DNA of 64,000 bases from Virgisporangium ochraceum (GTDB lineage Bacteria > Actinomycetota > Actinomycetes > Mycobacteriales > Micromonosporaceae): NCBI RefSeq assembly GCF_016863655.1, contig NZ_BOPH01000018.1, positions 141,488 through 205,487 on the forward strand, given 5' to 3'. Made by a program: the position numbers and the translations under genes. The notes beneath the pieces are model-generated. The model searched no databases and was not told where the DNA came from. It worked only from the letters and a program-made list of their open reading frames with translations. Shown in pieces: positions 1-8,650 of the stretch (the first letter of the stretch is position 1; each line of letters opens with the position of its first letter).

Positions 1-1
1 C

Positions 2-673
2 GGAGCCGTCGCGAAGGAGGTCGACGCGATGGTCAGCGGCAACGAGGACCTGGCCGAGGTCATCGCGCAGCTCGGGGGAACCGAGAACCTCGTCAAGGGC
101 TACCTGTCGGCGATCCTCGGGATCGGGGTGCTGATCGCGTGCGGCTACGTCATCCAGGCGCTGCTGCGCATGCGCTCGGAGGAGGCGGGCGGAATGCTCG
201 AGCCGGTGCTCGCCACGGCCGTGAGCCGGACGCGTTGGTTGGGCGCACACGTGGTCTGCACGCTGCTGGGGCTGATCGCCCTGGTGGTGCTGTACGGGGC
301 GTCGCTCGGGTTCGCGTACGGGCTCTCGTCGGGTGACCCGGGTGGGGAGACCGTCACCGCGATCGGGGCGGCGTTGGTGCGGCTGCCGGCCGCGATGGTG
401 ATCGGTGCGCTCGTCGTCGCGGTGTTCGGGGTGCTGCCGCGGTTGGCGGTTCCGATCTCGTGGGGGGTGCTCGCGGCCGCTTTCCTCGTCATGCAGTTGG
501 GAGCCGTGCTGGAGCTGCCGCAGGTCGTGCTCGACCTGTCGCCGTTCACCCACGTGCCGAATGCGCCGGCCGCGCCGGTCGAGGCGCTGCCGTTGGTGGT
601 GCTGACAGCCGCCGCGCTGGCGATCGGTGGCACCGGGCTGGCGGTGTTCCGCAGGCGCGACCTGGCCATGTGA
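2..673 (+). CDS. ABC-2 type exporter permease, C-terminal part (5' truncated)
   Basis: The reading frame is already open at base 2, so the gene begins before the window; about 223 C-terminal residues are visible. They contain six or so hydrophobic stretches, starting around residues 37-57 of the visible part with LSAILGIGVLIACGYVIQAL. A cytoplasmic segment reads RSEEAGGMLEPVLATAVSR, which is typical of large actinobacterial ABC-2 permeases of the multidrug or polyketide-antibiotic exporter kind. In that family this RxEE..G..E..LAT.VSR loop follows the extracytoplasmic domain. The protein would form the membrane channel of a drug or lipid exporter with an ATPase encoded upstream, outside the window. 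The substrate cannot be told. It ends with a basic FRRRDLAM tail. Confidence 0.8.
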   Translation, partial: GAVAKEVDAMVSGNEDLAEVIAQLGGTENLVKGYLSAILGIGVLIACGYVIQALLRMRSEEAGGMLEPVLATAVSRTRWLGAHVVCTLLGLIALVVLYGASLGFAYGLSSGDPGGETVTAIGAALVRLPAAMVIGALVVAVFGVLPRLAVPISWGVLAAAFLVMQLGAVLELPQVVLDLSPFTHVPNAPAAPVEALPLVVLTAAALAIGGTGLAVFRRRDLAM

Positions 674-719
674 TCAGGGGCAGCGCAGCTGCCTGACAAG
701 AAGCGCACGGCCGCATGAA

Positions 720-764
720 AGAGGGCCGCAGACAAGAGGGCCGCAGACAAGAGGGCCGCATACA
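720..764. repeat. three tandem 15-bp units
   Basis: The unit AGAGGGCCGCAGACA occurs three times head to tail (720-734, 735-749, 750-764), the last copy with one change (CATACA for CAGACA). It lies in the gap between the permease stop and the convergent secreted-protein gene. No function is evident; slipped-strand variation is possible. Confidence 0.8.
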
Positions 765-793
765 GGGGAACTGCACGTCCACGCACAAGAAAA

Positions 794-826
794 GCGCCCG
801 GCCGGTTCACAGAACCGGCCGGGCGC
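794..826 (-). terminator. Rho-independent-type terminator of the 849-1406 gene
   Basis: A perfect 14-bp stem (GCGCCCGGCCGGTT, 794-807, with its complement at 813-826) encloses a 5-nt loop. On the minus strand the stem is followed by CTTTTCTTG, a short T-rich tract. It starts 23 bp after the stop codon of the minus-strand gene and could also stop readthrough from the plus-strand permease. Confidence 0.85.
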
Positions 827-848
827 ATGTGCGTCCCACAGAGGCGGA

Positions 849-1406
849 CTACCAGGCGCGCCAGGAGGCTCCCCAGCCGGGCGCGCTTCCGAGCCACCGG
901 CCGACCGTGTTGTCCACGGCCTGCATGCCGGGCAGGCCACCCGGGGCGCTCGGGGCGCCGTGGTCCGACCAGTGGCCGTAGCCCGGGCCCAGGTTGCGGC
1001 CGAGGACCCTGACCTTCGCCTTCTCGTCCTCGCCGGAGTCGAGGCCGTGCGCGACGATCGTCGTCGTGCCCGCGACGTAGGTGGGCACGCGGGTCTTGAA
1101 CTCGCCGTCCTTGTTGGTCCAGACCTTCTGCTTGTGGGTGACGAAGCCCTGCCGCGGGAACCAGAATCCGGAACGCGGCCGGACCTTGATCACGATGATG
1201 ACCGGTTCCTTCGCCCCGAAACCCTGGCCGTACACGCCGACGCTGTTGCCGGCACGAACCGTGCCGGAACTCAGCGACAGGTCAGCCGGCGGCGGCGGGT
1301 AGTCGGGCGCGGCACTCGCCGCGCCCGGTGCGAGCAGGACACCGACGGCGGCCAGTAGGAAGGCCCCGACTGCGGCAAGCAGTGCCTTGGTGCGTTGAGT
1401 GCGCAT
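849..1406 (-). CDS. small secreted protein with an Ig-like/IPT-type domain
   Basis: A 185-residue exported protein. Residues 1-33 form a Sec signal peptide: basic MRTQRTK, then a hydrophobic core, then an Ala-rich AxA cleavage zone ending ...ASAAPD. The mature part begins with a Pro-rich stretch. It continues with a beta-rich segment (LSLSSGTVRAGNSVGVYGQGF) that resembles the opening strands of Ig-fold/IPT repeats in actinobacterial cell-surface proteins. The C-terminal 40 residues are Gly/Pro/Trp-rich. The start is an ATG with a good ribosome site (AAGGGG, 5 nt upstream of the start), and a strong hairpin follows the stop. No catalytic motif is visible, so a structural or adhesive extracytoplasmic role is inferred only. 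Confidence 0.7.
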   Translation of the reverse strand: MRTQRTKALLAAVGAFLLAAVGVLLAPGAASAAPDYPPPPADLSLSSGTVRAGNSVGVYGQGFGAKEPVIIVIKVRPRSGFWFPRQGFVTHKQKVWTNKDGEFKTRVPTYVAGTTTIVAHGLDSGEDEKAKVRVLGRNLGPGYGHWSDHGAPSAPGGLPGMQAVDNTVGRWLGSAPGWGASWRAW

Positions 1407-1482
1407 GAAATCCCCTTAGGAAAGGTTTCTTAGGTTCTAACACGGAGAACCTGCGCCTAACTCACGAATCCGGCAAAACAGC

Positions 1483-3354
1483 TCACTTATCGCACGGCTT
1501 GCCAGCGGTGATTGTGGTGCGCCATGGAGACACACCGGGCGTCGTCCAGACGACGGGAGTGACCGGTGTGTCCACTGTGGGCAGTGGGCCGGTGATCAGC
1601 GTGACGGAGAACGTCTTGCGGGTGCCCGGGGGCAGGTCGATCGTCGCCACGGCGACCTGCCGCCCGCGCTCGAACCCCGAACCGATCGGCACCGACACAC
1701 CGTCGACGTACGCGTCGGCGATCGAGCCGTCGGTCGGGCTGAACACCATCAGGTGCGTTCGCACGGTGTACGGGTCGCCGGACTTGCCGAGCCCGAGAAC
1801 CGACTTCGACAGCCCGCTCGCCGGGGCGCTCGAACCCAGCGTCACCTTCACGCTCAGCTCGCGCCGCCCGTCACCGGTGCAGTCTCCGGTGGTGACCTCG
1901 GCGGACTGGGTCAGGTAGTAGCTGAGCTTCGCGCCGCTGCCGTCGTTGAGGAACAGCCCCACGCCCGGCTTCGCGCCGTCGTCGACCGGCAGCGCGCCCT
2001 CGACCGCCGTGCCCGCGAGGGCGGCCTCCTCGTCGGGGTCGCTGCTCCAGAACAGCACGCGCCGCTCGGTCACCGCGCGCATCAGCTGCGTGGCCAGGCC
2101 GCGCGGGTCACCGGGCCGTCGGGTGAGGGCGTCGAACGTGGCACGCGCGGCCGTCGCGAAGTAGGCGTCCTGCTGGGCGGACGAGAGGGCGCCGGCGTAC
2201 ACCTGCGACAGCAGCAACCGGACGGCCGAGTCGGCGGTCAACGGGGGTCCCGAGGGCATCGGCACCGGACCGGTGGCGCTCAACAGATACGACAGCGCCA
2301 CCGGGTCGGTGGCGAGCACGCCGTCGACGGTCGTGCCGGTGCGGATCCGGTACATCTCACGGGCCAGTTGCGCCACGGTCGGGAAGTGCGGCGTCAGGTT
2401 GATGTTCGCGGGATAGGTGGCGATCCGGTCGGTGTAGAGGTCCGCGGCGTCGGCGTCCAGCGGCAGCACCGGCTGCTCGAACGTCTTCAGGTCACCCGCC
2501 GCGCTGCCCTGGCCGACGATGGTCACCGCGCCCCTGTTCGCCTCGATGACCACGAACGCGCCCGGCATGCCGCCGGTGGCGCGCACCTCGGCGAGGTTCT
2601 GGAAGAGCACCAGATAGCGCCGGGGCGCCGAGGCGCCGAGCATCTCCGGCAACAGGTTCGCCGCACGCGAAGCCGGCGCGAGGAGCCCGGTGAGCCGTGC
2701 CAGCCCGCCGTCGAGTTGGGTGACGGCTGTGCGGGTCCGGGTGTCGAGGCCGCCGGTCGGAATGGCCGCGATCCGGTCGGTCGACCGGCGGATGACGTCG
2801 GAGCCGGCGGTCAGCGACCCGGCCGCCGAGGACAGCGCGTCGAGGTCGATCCGGCCGGCCGCCGGGGTCAGGCCTCCGCCGGTGAGCGTCTCCGCGGCGT
2901 CGAGCAGCGGCGGCAGGCCGTTGTCGGCGAGGTCGGCCAGCGTCGTGGCGATGGTCCGGGCCGCGTCGAGGTCGTCGCCGACCCACGGCAGGAGACCGGC
3001 GGCGCGCCACCCGATGCCACTCGTGCGCTCTTGCGCCGCGGTGGTCTCTTTCCGCAACGACCGCAACGTGACCCGGGCGGCCGGGAGGTCGCCGGAGAGG
3101 ACCTGTTGGCGCATCGTGGCGACGAGAGCGGCCGCCGTGCGCAGGTTCCCGGCGGCCCGCCAGCCGCCGACGCCCACCCACCCGACGGCGGCGAGAAGCA
3201 CCAGGGTCAGGCCCGCAGCGACGACGAACGGGAAGCGTCGTCTGCGACGCGGCGCCGGGTCGCTGCGGCGCACCCGTTCGAACTCGATGTTCGGTTCGGT
3301 GTCGGGTGGGGTGAAGGCGAACGGTGTCTGTTCGATCGTGCGGTGCTCGTCCAC
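1483..3354 (-). CDS. DUF4012 domain membrane-anchored protein
   Basis: A 623-residue protein with a cytoplasmic N-terminus (about 40 residues ending in an Arg-rich run), one transmembrane helix at about residues 41-62, and a large exported region. The exported part matches the DUF4012 family: a helical segment, then a motif around YLVLFQNLAEVRATGGMPG followed by a conserved beta domain. DUF4012 proteins are common beside exopolysaccharide clusters in Actinobacteria, but their biochemical role is unknown. Here the gene is divergent from the capE operon (120 bp between starts), so the two may be co-regulated. The GTG start lies 6 nt after a TAAACT box, which suggests a leaderless mRNA. Confidence 0.8.
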   Translation of the reverse strand: MDEHRTIEQTPFAFTPPDTEPNIEFERVRRSDPAPRRRRRFPFVVAAGLTLVLLAAVGWVGVGGWRAAGNLRTAAALVATMRQQVLSGDLPAARVTLRSLRKETTAAQERTSGIGWRAAGLLPWVGDDLDAARTIATTLADLADNGLPPLLDAAETLTGGGLTPAAGRIDLDALSSAAGSLTAGSDVIRRSTDRIAAIPTGGLDTRTRTAVTQLDGGLARLTGLLAPASRAANLLPEMLGASAPRRYLVLFQNLAEVRATGGMPGAFVVIEANRGAVTIVGQGSAAGDLKTFEQPVLPLDADAADLYTDRIATYPANINLTPHFPTVAQLAREMYRIRTGTTVDGVLATDPVALSYLLSATGPVPMPSGPPLTADSAVRLLLSQVYAGALSSAQQDAYFATAARATFDALTRRPGDPRGLATQLMRAVTERRVLFWSSDPDEEAALAGTAVEGALPVDDGAKPGVGLFLNDGSGAKLSYYLTQSAEVTTGDCTGDGRRELSVKVTLGSSAPASGLSKSVLGLGKSGDPYTVRTHLMVFSPTDGSIADAYVDGVSVPIGSGFERGRQVAVATIDLPPGTRKTFSVTLITGPLPTVDTPVTPVVWTTPGVSPWRTTITAGKPCDK

Positions 3355-3360
3355 GGTGCG

Positions 3361-3366
3361 AGTTTA
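3361..3366 (-). promoter_or_regulatory. -10 box for the leaderless DUF4012 transcript
   Basis: On the minus strand TAAACT is followed by 6 nt and then the GTG start of the DUF4012 gene, the spacing seen for leaderless actinobacterial mRNAs. No Shine-Dalgarno sequence precedes that GTG. Confidence 0.5.
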
Positions 3367-3474
3367 GTGCTTTAAGTCCGAAATCTAGTTTTTAGTCGCT
3401 TTCGCGTGTGTAACGTGACCTGCGTCCGATCACTCCACCCCGCCCCGCTGATGCGGTGGCAGACGGGAGGAATC

Positions 3475-4500
3475 GTGGAGTCTCCAACGCTCGCCGAAGG
3501 TCGCTTCCTCGTCACCGGCGGCACCGGTTCGTTCGGCCGGACGATGGTCGCGCGCCTCCTCGACGCCGGCGCCACCGAAGTGCGGGTGTTCAGCCGGGAC
3601 GAGGCGAAGCAGGACGACATGCGCCGCCACCTCGGCGACGACCGGGTGCGCTTCTATGTCGGAGACGTACGCGACCGCGAGGCACTGTTCCGCGCCACCC
3701 GGGGGATCGGATATGTGTTCCACGCCGCGGCGCTCAAGCAGGTCCCGTCGTGCGAGTTCTTCCCCCTGGAAGCCGTACAGACCAACGTCCTCGGCAGCGC
3801 CAACGTCATCGACGCCTGCGAGCGCAACGGCGTCGGGAAGCTGGTCTTCCTCAGCACCGACAAGGCGGTGCAACCGGTCAACGCGATGGGCATGACCAAG
3901 GCGCTGATGGAGAAAATCGCCCAGGCGCACGCGCGCAACAACCCGGGAGCGAGCACGAGCGTCAGCTGCGTGCGCTACGGCAACGTGATGTGCTCGCGCG
4001 GGTCGGTGATCCCGCTGTTCATCGAGCAGCTGCGGTGCGGCCAGCCGCTCACCGTGACCGACCCGTCGATGACCCGGTTCCTGATGTCGCTCGCGGAGTC
4101 GGTGCAGCTGGTGGAGCACGCGTTCACGCACGGCCGGCCGGGTGACATCTTCGTGCACAAGGCGCCGGCGTGCACGATCGGCGACCTCGCGGTGGCCGTC
4201 GCCACGCTGTTCGACGCCGAGCCGAAGCTCAAGTACCTCGGCATCCGGCACGGCGAGAAGATGGCCGAGACGCTCGCCAGCCGCGACGAGCTCGTGCACG
4301 CCGACGACCTCGGCGACTTCTACCGCATCCCGGTCGACAGCCGCGACCTGAACTACGCCCTCTACTTCGAGGAGGGGGAGTCCACAAAGGACCGGCTCTT
4401 CGACTTCACGTCGTCGACGGCCACGCGGCTCGGCGTCCCGGAGATCGTCGACCTGTTGAAGACATTGCCGGAGATCCAGGCACAGATGGAGCTGGTGTGA
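3475..4500 (+). CDS. capE: CapE/FnlA-type UDP-GlcNAc 4,6-dehydratase/5-epimerase
   Basis: First enzyme of UDP-N-acetyl-L-fucosamine synthesis: NAD(P)-dependent dehydration and C5 epimerisation of UDP-GlcNAc in the cytoplasm. The 341-residue length fits the CapE family. Visible motifs are the Rossmann turn TGGTGSFG near the N-terminus, the AALKQVPSCEFFP segment typical of this subfamily, STDKA, and the family's unusual catalytic MxxxK (NAMGMTKAL). I chose GTG 3475 because GGGAGG lies 4 nt upstream; ATG 3451 and GTG 3406 are in frame but extend past that ribosome site. It is the first gene of a chain of overlapping genes to 14,097. CapF and CapG homologues follow, which supports the specific call over a generic epimerase. 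Confidence 0.9.
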   Translation: MESPTLAEGRFLVTGGTGSFGRTMVARLLDAGATEVRVFSRDEAKQDDMRRHLGDDRVRFYVGDVRDREALFRATRGIGYVFHAAALKQVPSCEFFPLEAVQTNVLGSANVIDACERNGVGKLVFLSTDKAVQPVNAMGMTKALMEKIAQAHARNNPGASTSVSCVRYGNVMCSRGSVIPLFIEQLRCGQPLTVTDPSMTRFLMSLAESVQLVEHAFTHGRPGDIFVHKAPACTIGDLAVAVATLFDAEPKLKYLGIRHGEKMAETLASRDELVHADDLGDFYRIPVDSRDLNYALYFEEGESTKDRLFDFTSSTATRLGVPEIVDLLKTLPEIQAQMELV

Positions 4501-5240
4501 GCACGAAGACCACCCTGGCGGCGTATCTGCCCGAGGGCGCGCGCAAGTGGGTCAACGCCCGGCGGCTGCGCTCGATGCGCAGCCGTAACAGCCGGCGCTC
4601 GGTGGAGGAGGTCTTCGCCGACGTCTACGCCAACGGGCGGTGGGGCGGAGGCGGTCCGGGCTTCAACTCCGGCACCGGATCGCGCGGCGAAGCCGCCGTC
4701 ACGTACGCCGCCTACGTCAAGGAACTGCTCGACATCAACGGCCCGCTGTGCGTGGTCGACGTCGGGTGCGGCGACTTCGAGGTGGCGTCGGCGTTCGTCG
4801 ACAGCGCCTACGAGTACATCGGCCTCGACGTCGTGCCGCCGCTCATCGAGCGCAACCGCGCGCTGTACGGCAGCGACAGCGTCGACTTCCGCCGGCTCGA
4901 CGCGACCGCGGCCGACCTGCCCGACGGCGACCTGTGCCTGATCCGGCAGGTGCTCCAGCACTTGTCCAACGAGCAGATCGACCGGATCCTGTGGCAGTGC
5001 CGGCACTACCCGGCGGTGCTCGTCACCGAGCACTGGCCGGCGCCGGAACTCGCCCGCGAGCCCAACGTCGACAAGGCGCACGGCCCCGACACGCGGCTCG
5101 ACAGCGGGTCCTGGGTGGACATCCGGCAGCCGCCGTTCAGCTGCCGCAACGTCACCGAGGTGCTGTGCGTGCCGGTGTCCGCCCCGCAGTTCCACCCCGG
5201 CGAGACCATCCGCACATTCCTGTGGCGTCCCTATGGGTAG
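4497..5240 (+). CDS. class I SAM-dependent methyltransferase (glycan locus)
   Basis: A 247-residue cytoplasmic protein. GTG 4497 overlaps the capE stop by 4 nt (GTGA), so the two are translationally coupled. Around residues 80-100 it has the SAM-binding motif I VVDVGCGDFEVA, then the acidic motif YIGLDVVPP. A post-motif LIRQVLQHLSN (in place of the usual D..L..VLEH) further supports a class I fold. The N-terminal 60 residues carry a basic segment and WGGGGPGFNSGTGS, a pattern seen in methyltransferases of polysaccharide loci. It sits between capE and capF, so it probably methylates a sugar of the glycan, either on the nucleotide sugar or on the lipid-linked oligosaccharide. The position methylated cannot be inferred. 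Confidence 0.75.
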   Translation: MSTKTTLAAYLPEGARKWVNARRLRSMRSRNSRRSVEEVFADVYANGRWGGGGPGFNSGTGSRGEAAVTYAAYVKELLDINGPLCVVDVGCGDFEVASAFVDSAYEYIGLDVVPPLIERNRALYGSDSVDFRRLDATAADLPDGDLCLIRQVLQHLSNEQIDRILWQCRHYPAVLVTEHWPAPELAREPNVDKAHGPDTRLDSGSWVDIRQPPFSCRNVTEVLCVPVSAPQFHPGETIRTFLWRPYG

Positions 5241-6330
5241 CTCGATCGTCCTCAGTGGAGGGTCCGGGTTCCTCGGCTGGCACACCCGGGTGCTCGCCCG
5301 CGCGCTGGGACTGCCCGCGCCGCACCTGCTGACCCGCGACGACCTCGCGCGACCCGCGCGGCTGGCCGGCCTGGTCGACGGCGCCGACCGCGTGCTGCAC
5401 GTCGCCGGCGTCAACCGCGGCACGCCGACCGAGGTGAAGGACGGCAACGAGGGAGCGGCGACAGCCCTCGCCGAGGCCATTCAGCAGTGCGCCACCCCGC
5501 CCAAGACGGTCGTGTTCGCCAACTCGACCCAGGCCGGCAACGGGACCCCGTACGGCGACTCGAAGGCCGCCGCCGCCGAGCGGCTCGCGGACGCGACCCG
5601 GTGGTGCGGGTCGGAGTTCGTCGACCTGAGGCTGCCGAACCTGTTCGGCGAGCACGGCCGCCCGCATTACAACTCGGTGGTCGCCACGTTCTGCCGCCTG
5701 CTCGCCGACGGCGGCACGCCCCGGGTACAGGACGACAAGGCCCTGGACCTGGTGCACGTCCAGGACGCCGCACGAGCGCTCCTCGGCGTCGAGGGCGCCG
5801 ACCTCGTGCCGGCCCGCCGCACCGTGAGCGACCTCGCCCAGACGTTAGGCACGTACGCCCGCACCTACCGGCGCACCGAGATCCCCGCCCTCACCGACCC
5901 GTTCGACCTGAAGCTCTTCAACACGTACCGCTCCCACTGCTTCCCGGGCCACTACCCCATGCCGCTCCAGCGGCACACGGATGCGCGTGGCGGGCTGGTC
6001 GAGGTGGTCAAGGCGCACGGCGACGGCGGGCAGACGTTCTTCTCCACGACGAGGCCCGGCGTCACGCGGGGCGAGCACTACCACCTGTCCAAAGTGGAGC
6101 GGTTCGTCGTCGTGCGCGGCGAGGCGGAGATCCGGCTGCGGCGGGTGCTGCACGACGATGTCGTCACGTTCCGCGTCACCGGCGACAAGCCCGTCGTGGT
6201 GGACATGCCGACGATGTGGGTCCACCACATCACCAACGTCGGCACCGACGACCTGCTGACGCTGTTCTGGACCAACGAGATCTTCGACCCGGACCGGCCC
6301 GACACCTACGCGGAGAAGGTGTCGCCGTGA
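5233..6330 (+). CDS. capF: CapF/FnlB-type bifunctional 3-epimerase/4-reductase
   Basis: Second enzyme of UDP-L-FucNAc synthesis. In this family a C-terminal cupin epimerises C3 of the CapE product and an N-terminal NADPH-dependent SDR domain reduces C4. The 365-residue protein begins with the Rossmann motif SGGSGFLGWH. It has the SDR-like YGDSKAAA at about residue 110 and a C-terminal cupin (about 245-365) with GGLVEVVKAHGDGGQTFFS, followed by TRPGVTRGEHYHLSKVERF, which includes the metal-type histidines (EHYH). Length and domain order match CapF. The start overlaps the preceding methyltransferase by 8 nt. Confidence 0.9.
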   Translation: MGSSIVLSGGSGFLGWHTRVLARALGLPAPHLLTRDDLARPARLAGLVDGADRVLHVAGVNRGTPTEVKDGNEGAATALAEAIQQCATPPKTVVFANSTQAGNGTPYGDSKAAAAERLADATRWCGSEFVDLRLPNLFGEHGRPHYNSVVATFCRLLADGGTPRVQDDKALDLVHVQDAARALLGVEGADLVPARRTVSDLAQTLGTYARTYRRTEIPALTDPFDLKLFNTYRSHCFPGHYPMPLQRHTDARGGLVEVVKAHGDGGQTFFSTTRPGVTRGEHYHLSKVERFVVVRGEAEIRLRRVLHDDVVTFRVTGDKPVVVDMPTMWVHHITNVGTDDLLTLFWTNEIFDPDRPDTYAEKVSP

Positions 6331-7535
6331 GGATCGGCATCGTGAGCCAGTGGTACCCGCCCGAGCCGGTGACCATCCCGGCCGACCTGTCGCGCGAACT
6401 GGCGGCACGCGGGCACACCGTGCGCGTGCTGACCGGGCACCCGAACTACCCGCACGGCGAGCTGTACGAGGGCTACGAGCAGCACTGGCGCACCGTCGAG
6501 CACCACAACGGCGTCACCGTGCGCAGGGTGCCGCTGTACACCAGCCACGACTCGTCGGGGGTCAGGAGAGCGGCCAACTACCTGTCGTTCGCGGCCACCA
6601 GTTCGGCCGCGGCGGGCAGGTTCCTCGCCGGCGCCGACGTCGTCTACGTGTACCTGACCCCGGCCACCGTGTTCGCGGCGCCCGCGTTGCTGCGCCTGCT
6701 CCACGGGATCCCGTCGGTGGTACACGTGCAGGACGTGTGGCCCGACTCGGTCACCGCGTCTCCACTCGCACCGCGCGGCCTCGCCGGTCGCGCGGTGAGC
6801 CGCACGCTCACGGCCGCGGTCGGACAGATCTACCGGCTGGCGTCGGGGATCGTCGTCATCGCGCCGTCGATGCGTGATCTGCTCGTCGAGCGCGGCGCCG
6901 ATCCGGAAAAGATCCGGGTGGTGCTCAACTGGGCCAACGAGTCACTGTTCCGTCCGGTCACGGAGAAAAGCGATATCGGACGCCGTGAGCGGTGCACGTT
7001 CATGTACGCGGGCGCGATGGGGCCGTTCCAGAACGTCGGCGACTCCGTGTGCGCCGCCGCGGCGGTGGCCGACGTCGCCGACCTGGTGCTCGTCGGGTCC
7101 GGAATCGAGGAGGACGCGGCCCGCCGGATCGCCGCGGACCTGAAGGCCGACAACGTCCGCTTCCTCGGCCGGCGGCCGGCCGGCGAGATGGCCGCGCTCT
7201 ACGCGGCGGCGGACTTCCAGCTGGTGACGCTCCGGGACCTGCCGATGTTCCGCGGCACCATCCCGTCGAAGCTGCAGGCGGCGCTCGCGTGCGGCTCGCC
7301 GGTGCTGGTGTCGGTGCCGGGGGACTGCGCGGAACTGGTCGAGCGGGCGGGAGTCGGGCTCGCGTGCCCGCCCGAGGACTGGCGCGCGCTGGCCGACCGG
7401 ATGCGCCAGGCGGCGAAGCTGCCGGCCGTCGAACGGGCGGAGATGGGCCGCCGCGCGCTGGAGACGTACCGGGGGCGGATGTCGCTGCGCGCCGGCGTCG
7501 ACGCGATCGAGGAGATGCTGAGGGCTGCCGCATGA
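6327..7535 (+). CDS. wbuB: GT4 glycosyltransferase, WbuB-like (probable L-FucNAc transferase)
   Basis: A 402-residue GT-B fold enzyme, probably acting at the inner membrane face. The N-terminus RIGIVSQWYPPEPVTIPAD and the segment LTGHPNYPHGELYEGY are characteristic of the WbuB family. The C-terminal donor domain has FMYAGAMGPFQNV, then LPMFRGTIPSKLQAALACG with the usual E/G-rich nucleotide-sugar site. In E. coli O26 and related loci WbuB follows fnlABC and is considered the L-FucNAc transferase. Here it lies between capF and capG, so the same donor is inferred. GTG 6327 overlaps the capF stop by 4 nt. Confidence 0.82.
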   Translation: MRIGIVSQWYPPEPVTIPADLSRELAARGHTVRVLTGHPNYPHGELYEGYEQHWRTVEHHNGVTVRRVPLYTSHDSSGVRRAANYLSFAATSSAAAGRFLAGADVVYVYLTPATVFAAPALLRLLHGIPSVVHVQDVWPDSVTASPLAPRGLAGRAVSRTLTAAVGQIYRLASGIVVIAPSMRDLLVERGADPEKIRVVLNWANESLFRPVTEKSDIGRRERCTFMYAGAMGPFQNVGDSVCAAAAVADVADLVLVGSGIEEDAARRIAADLKADNVRFLGRRPAGEMAALYAAADFQLVTLRDLPMFRGTIPSKLQAALACGSPVLVSVPGDCAELVERAGVGLACPPEDWRALADRMRQAAKLPAVERAEMGRRALETYRGRMSLRAGVDAIEEMLRAAA

Positions 7536-8650
7536 CGAGAGTGATGACCGTCGTCGGGACCAGGCCGGAGATCATCCGGCTCTCCCGCGTGATCGACCGG
7601 CTGGACCGCACGCTCGACCACGTTCTCGTCCACACCGGACAGAACTGGGACCCGATGCTCAGCGACGTGTTCTTCAAGGAGCTGGAGATCCGGTCGCCGG
7701 AGCGCTTCCTCGGGGTCGACACCAGCTCGCTCGGGCGCGTGCTCGGTGGCGTGCTGGTCGGCGTGGAGCAGGCGATCCGCGACTACCGCCCCGACGCGTT
7801 GCTGGTGCTCGGCGACACGAACAGCTGCATCAGCGCGCTGATCGCCCGCCGGATGAAGGTGCCGGTGTACCACATGGAGGCCGGCAACCGCTGCTTCGAC
7901 CAGAACGTGCCGGAGGAGACGAACCGGCGCCTGGTCGACCACGTCAGCGACTTCAACCTCGTCTACACCGAGCACGCGCGGCGCAACCTGCTCGCCGAGG
8001 GCATCCACCCGCGGCGCATCCTGCACACGGGATCGCCCATGCGCGAGGTGCTCGAGCACTTCCTGCCCCTCGTCGCCGCGTCCGAGGCGGTGGAAGGGCT
8101 GGGCCTGACGCCCGGCGGCTACTTCCTGGTGAGCGCCCACCGCGAGGAGAACGTCGACGACCCGGAGCGGCTCGCGAAGCTGCTCGACTGCCTGAAAGCG
8201 GTGCGGCAGGAGTTCGGCCTCCCGTTGCTCGTCTCCACACACCCGCGCACGCGGCAACGGCTGGGAACGGTGGAGCTCGACGGCGTCGAGTTCCACGAAC
8301 CGTTCGGCTTCTTCGACTACGTCCGGCTGCAGACGCAGGCCCGCTGCGTGCTGAGCGACAGCGGCACGATCGCCGAGGAGTCGGCGATCCTCGGCTTCCC
8401 CGCGGTGACCCTGCGCGACTCGATCGAGCGGCCGGAGTCGCTCGACACCGGTTCGATCCTCATGACCGGGCTCGACGCCGACGGCGTGGTCGAGGCGGTC
8501 TCGGTGGCCGTGGAGTCGGAGCTGCACCGGGTGACCTGCTCGCCCGAGTACCAGGTGCGCGACACGTCGAGCCGGGTCGCGAACTTCATCCTCTCCACGG
8601 TGCGGCGGCACCACGAGTGGGCGGGAATCAGGCCGTGTATCGCGTCCTGA
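7532..8650 (+). CDS. capG: CapG/FnlC-type UDP-N-acetyl sugar 2-epimerase
   Basis: Third enzyme of UDP-L-FucNAc synthesis, epimerising C2 of the CapF product in the cytoplasm. The 372-residue protein has the non-hydrolysing UDP-GlcNAc 2-epimerase signatures: VVGTRPEIIR at the N-terminus, VLGDTNSCISA, YHMEAGNRCFD, SAHREENVDDP and SDSGTIAEESA. The variant MEAGNRCFDQNVPEE..R marks the CapG/FnlC branch rather than WecB. The ATG overlaps the upstream stop by 4 nt. Confidence 0.9.
   Translation: MTRVMTVVGTRPEIIRLSRVIDRLDRTLDHVLVHTGQNWDPMLSDVFFKELEIRSPERFLGVDTSSLGRVLGGVLVGVEQAIRDYRPDALLVLGDTNSCISALIARRMKVPVYHMEAGNRCFDQNVPEETNRRLVDHVSDFNLVYTEHARRNLLAEGIHPRRILHTGSPMREVLEHFLPLVAASEAVEGLGLTPGGYFLVSAHREENVDDPERLAKLLDCLKAVRQEFGLPLLVSTHPRTRQRLGTVELDGVEFHEPFGFFDYVRLQTQARCVLSDSGTIAEESAILGFPAVTLRDSIERPESLDTGSILMTGLDADGVVEAVSVAVESELHRVTCSPEYQVRDTSSRVANFILSTVRRHHEWAGIRPCIAS

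Noticed and set aside
1753..3375. Long plus-strand open frame (540 residues) opposite the DUF4012 gene
   Set aside because: Arg/Gly/His-rich composition with no domain, typical of antisense frames in high-GC DNA; the minus-strand gene has a helix, signature and promoter.
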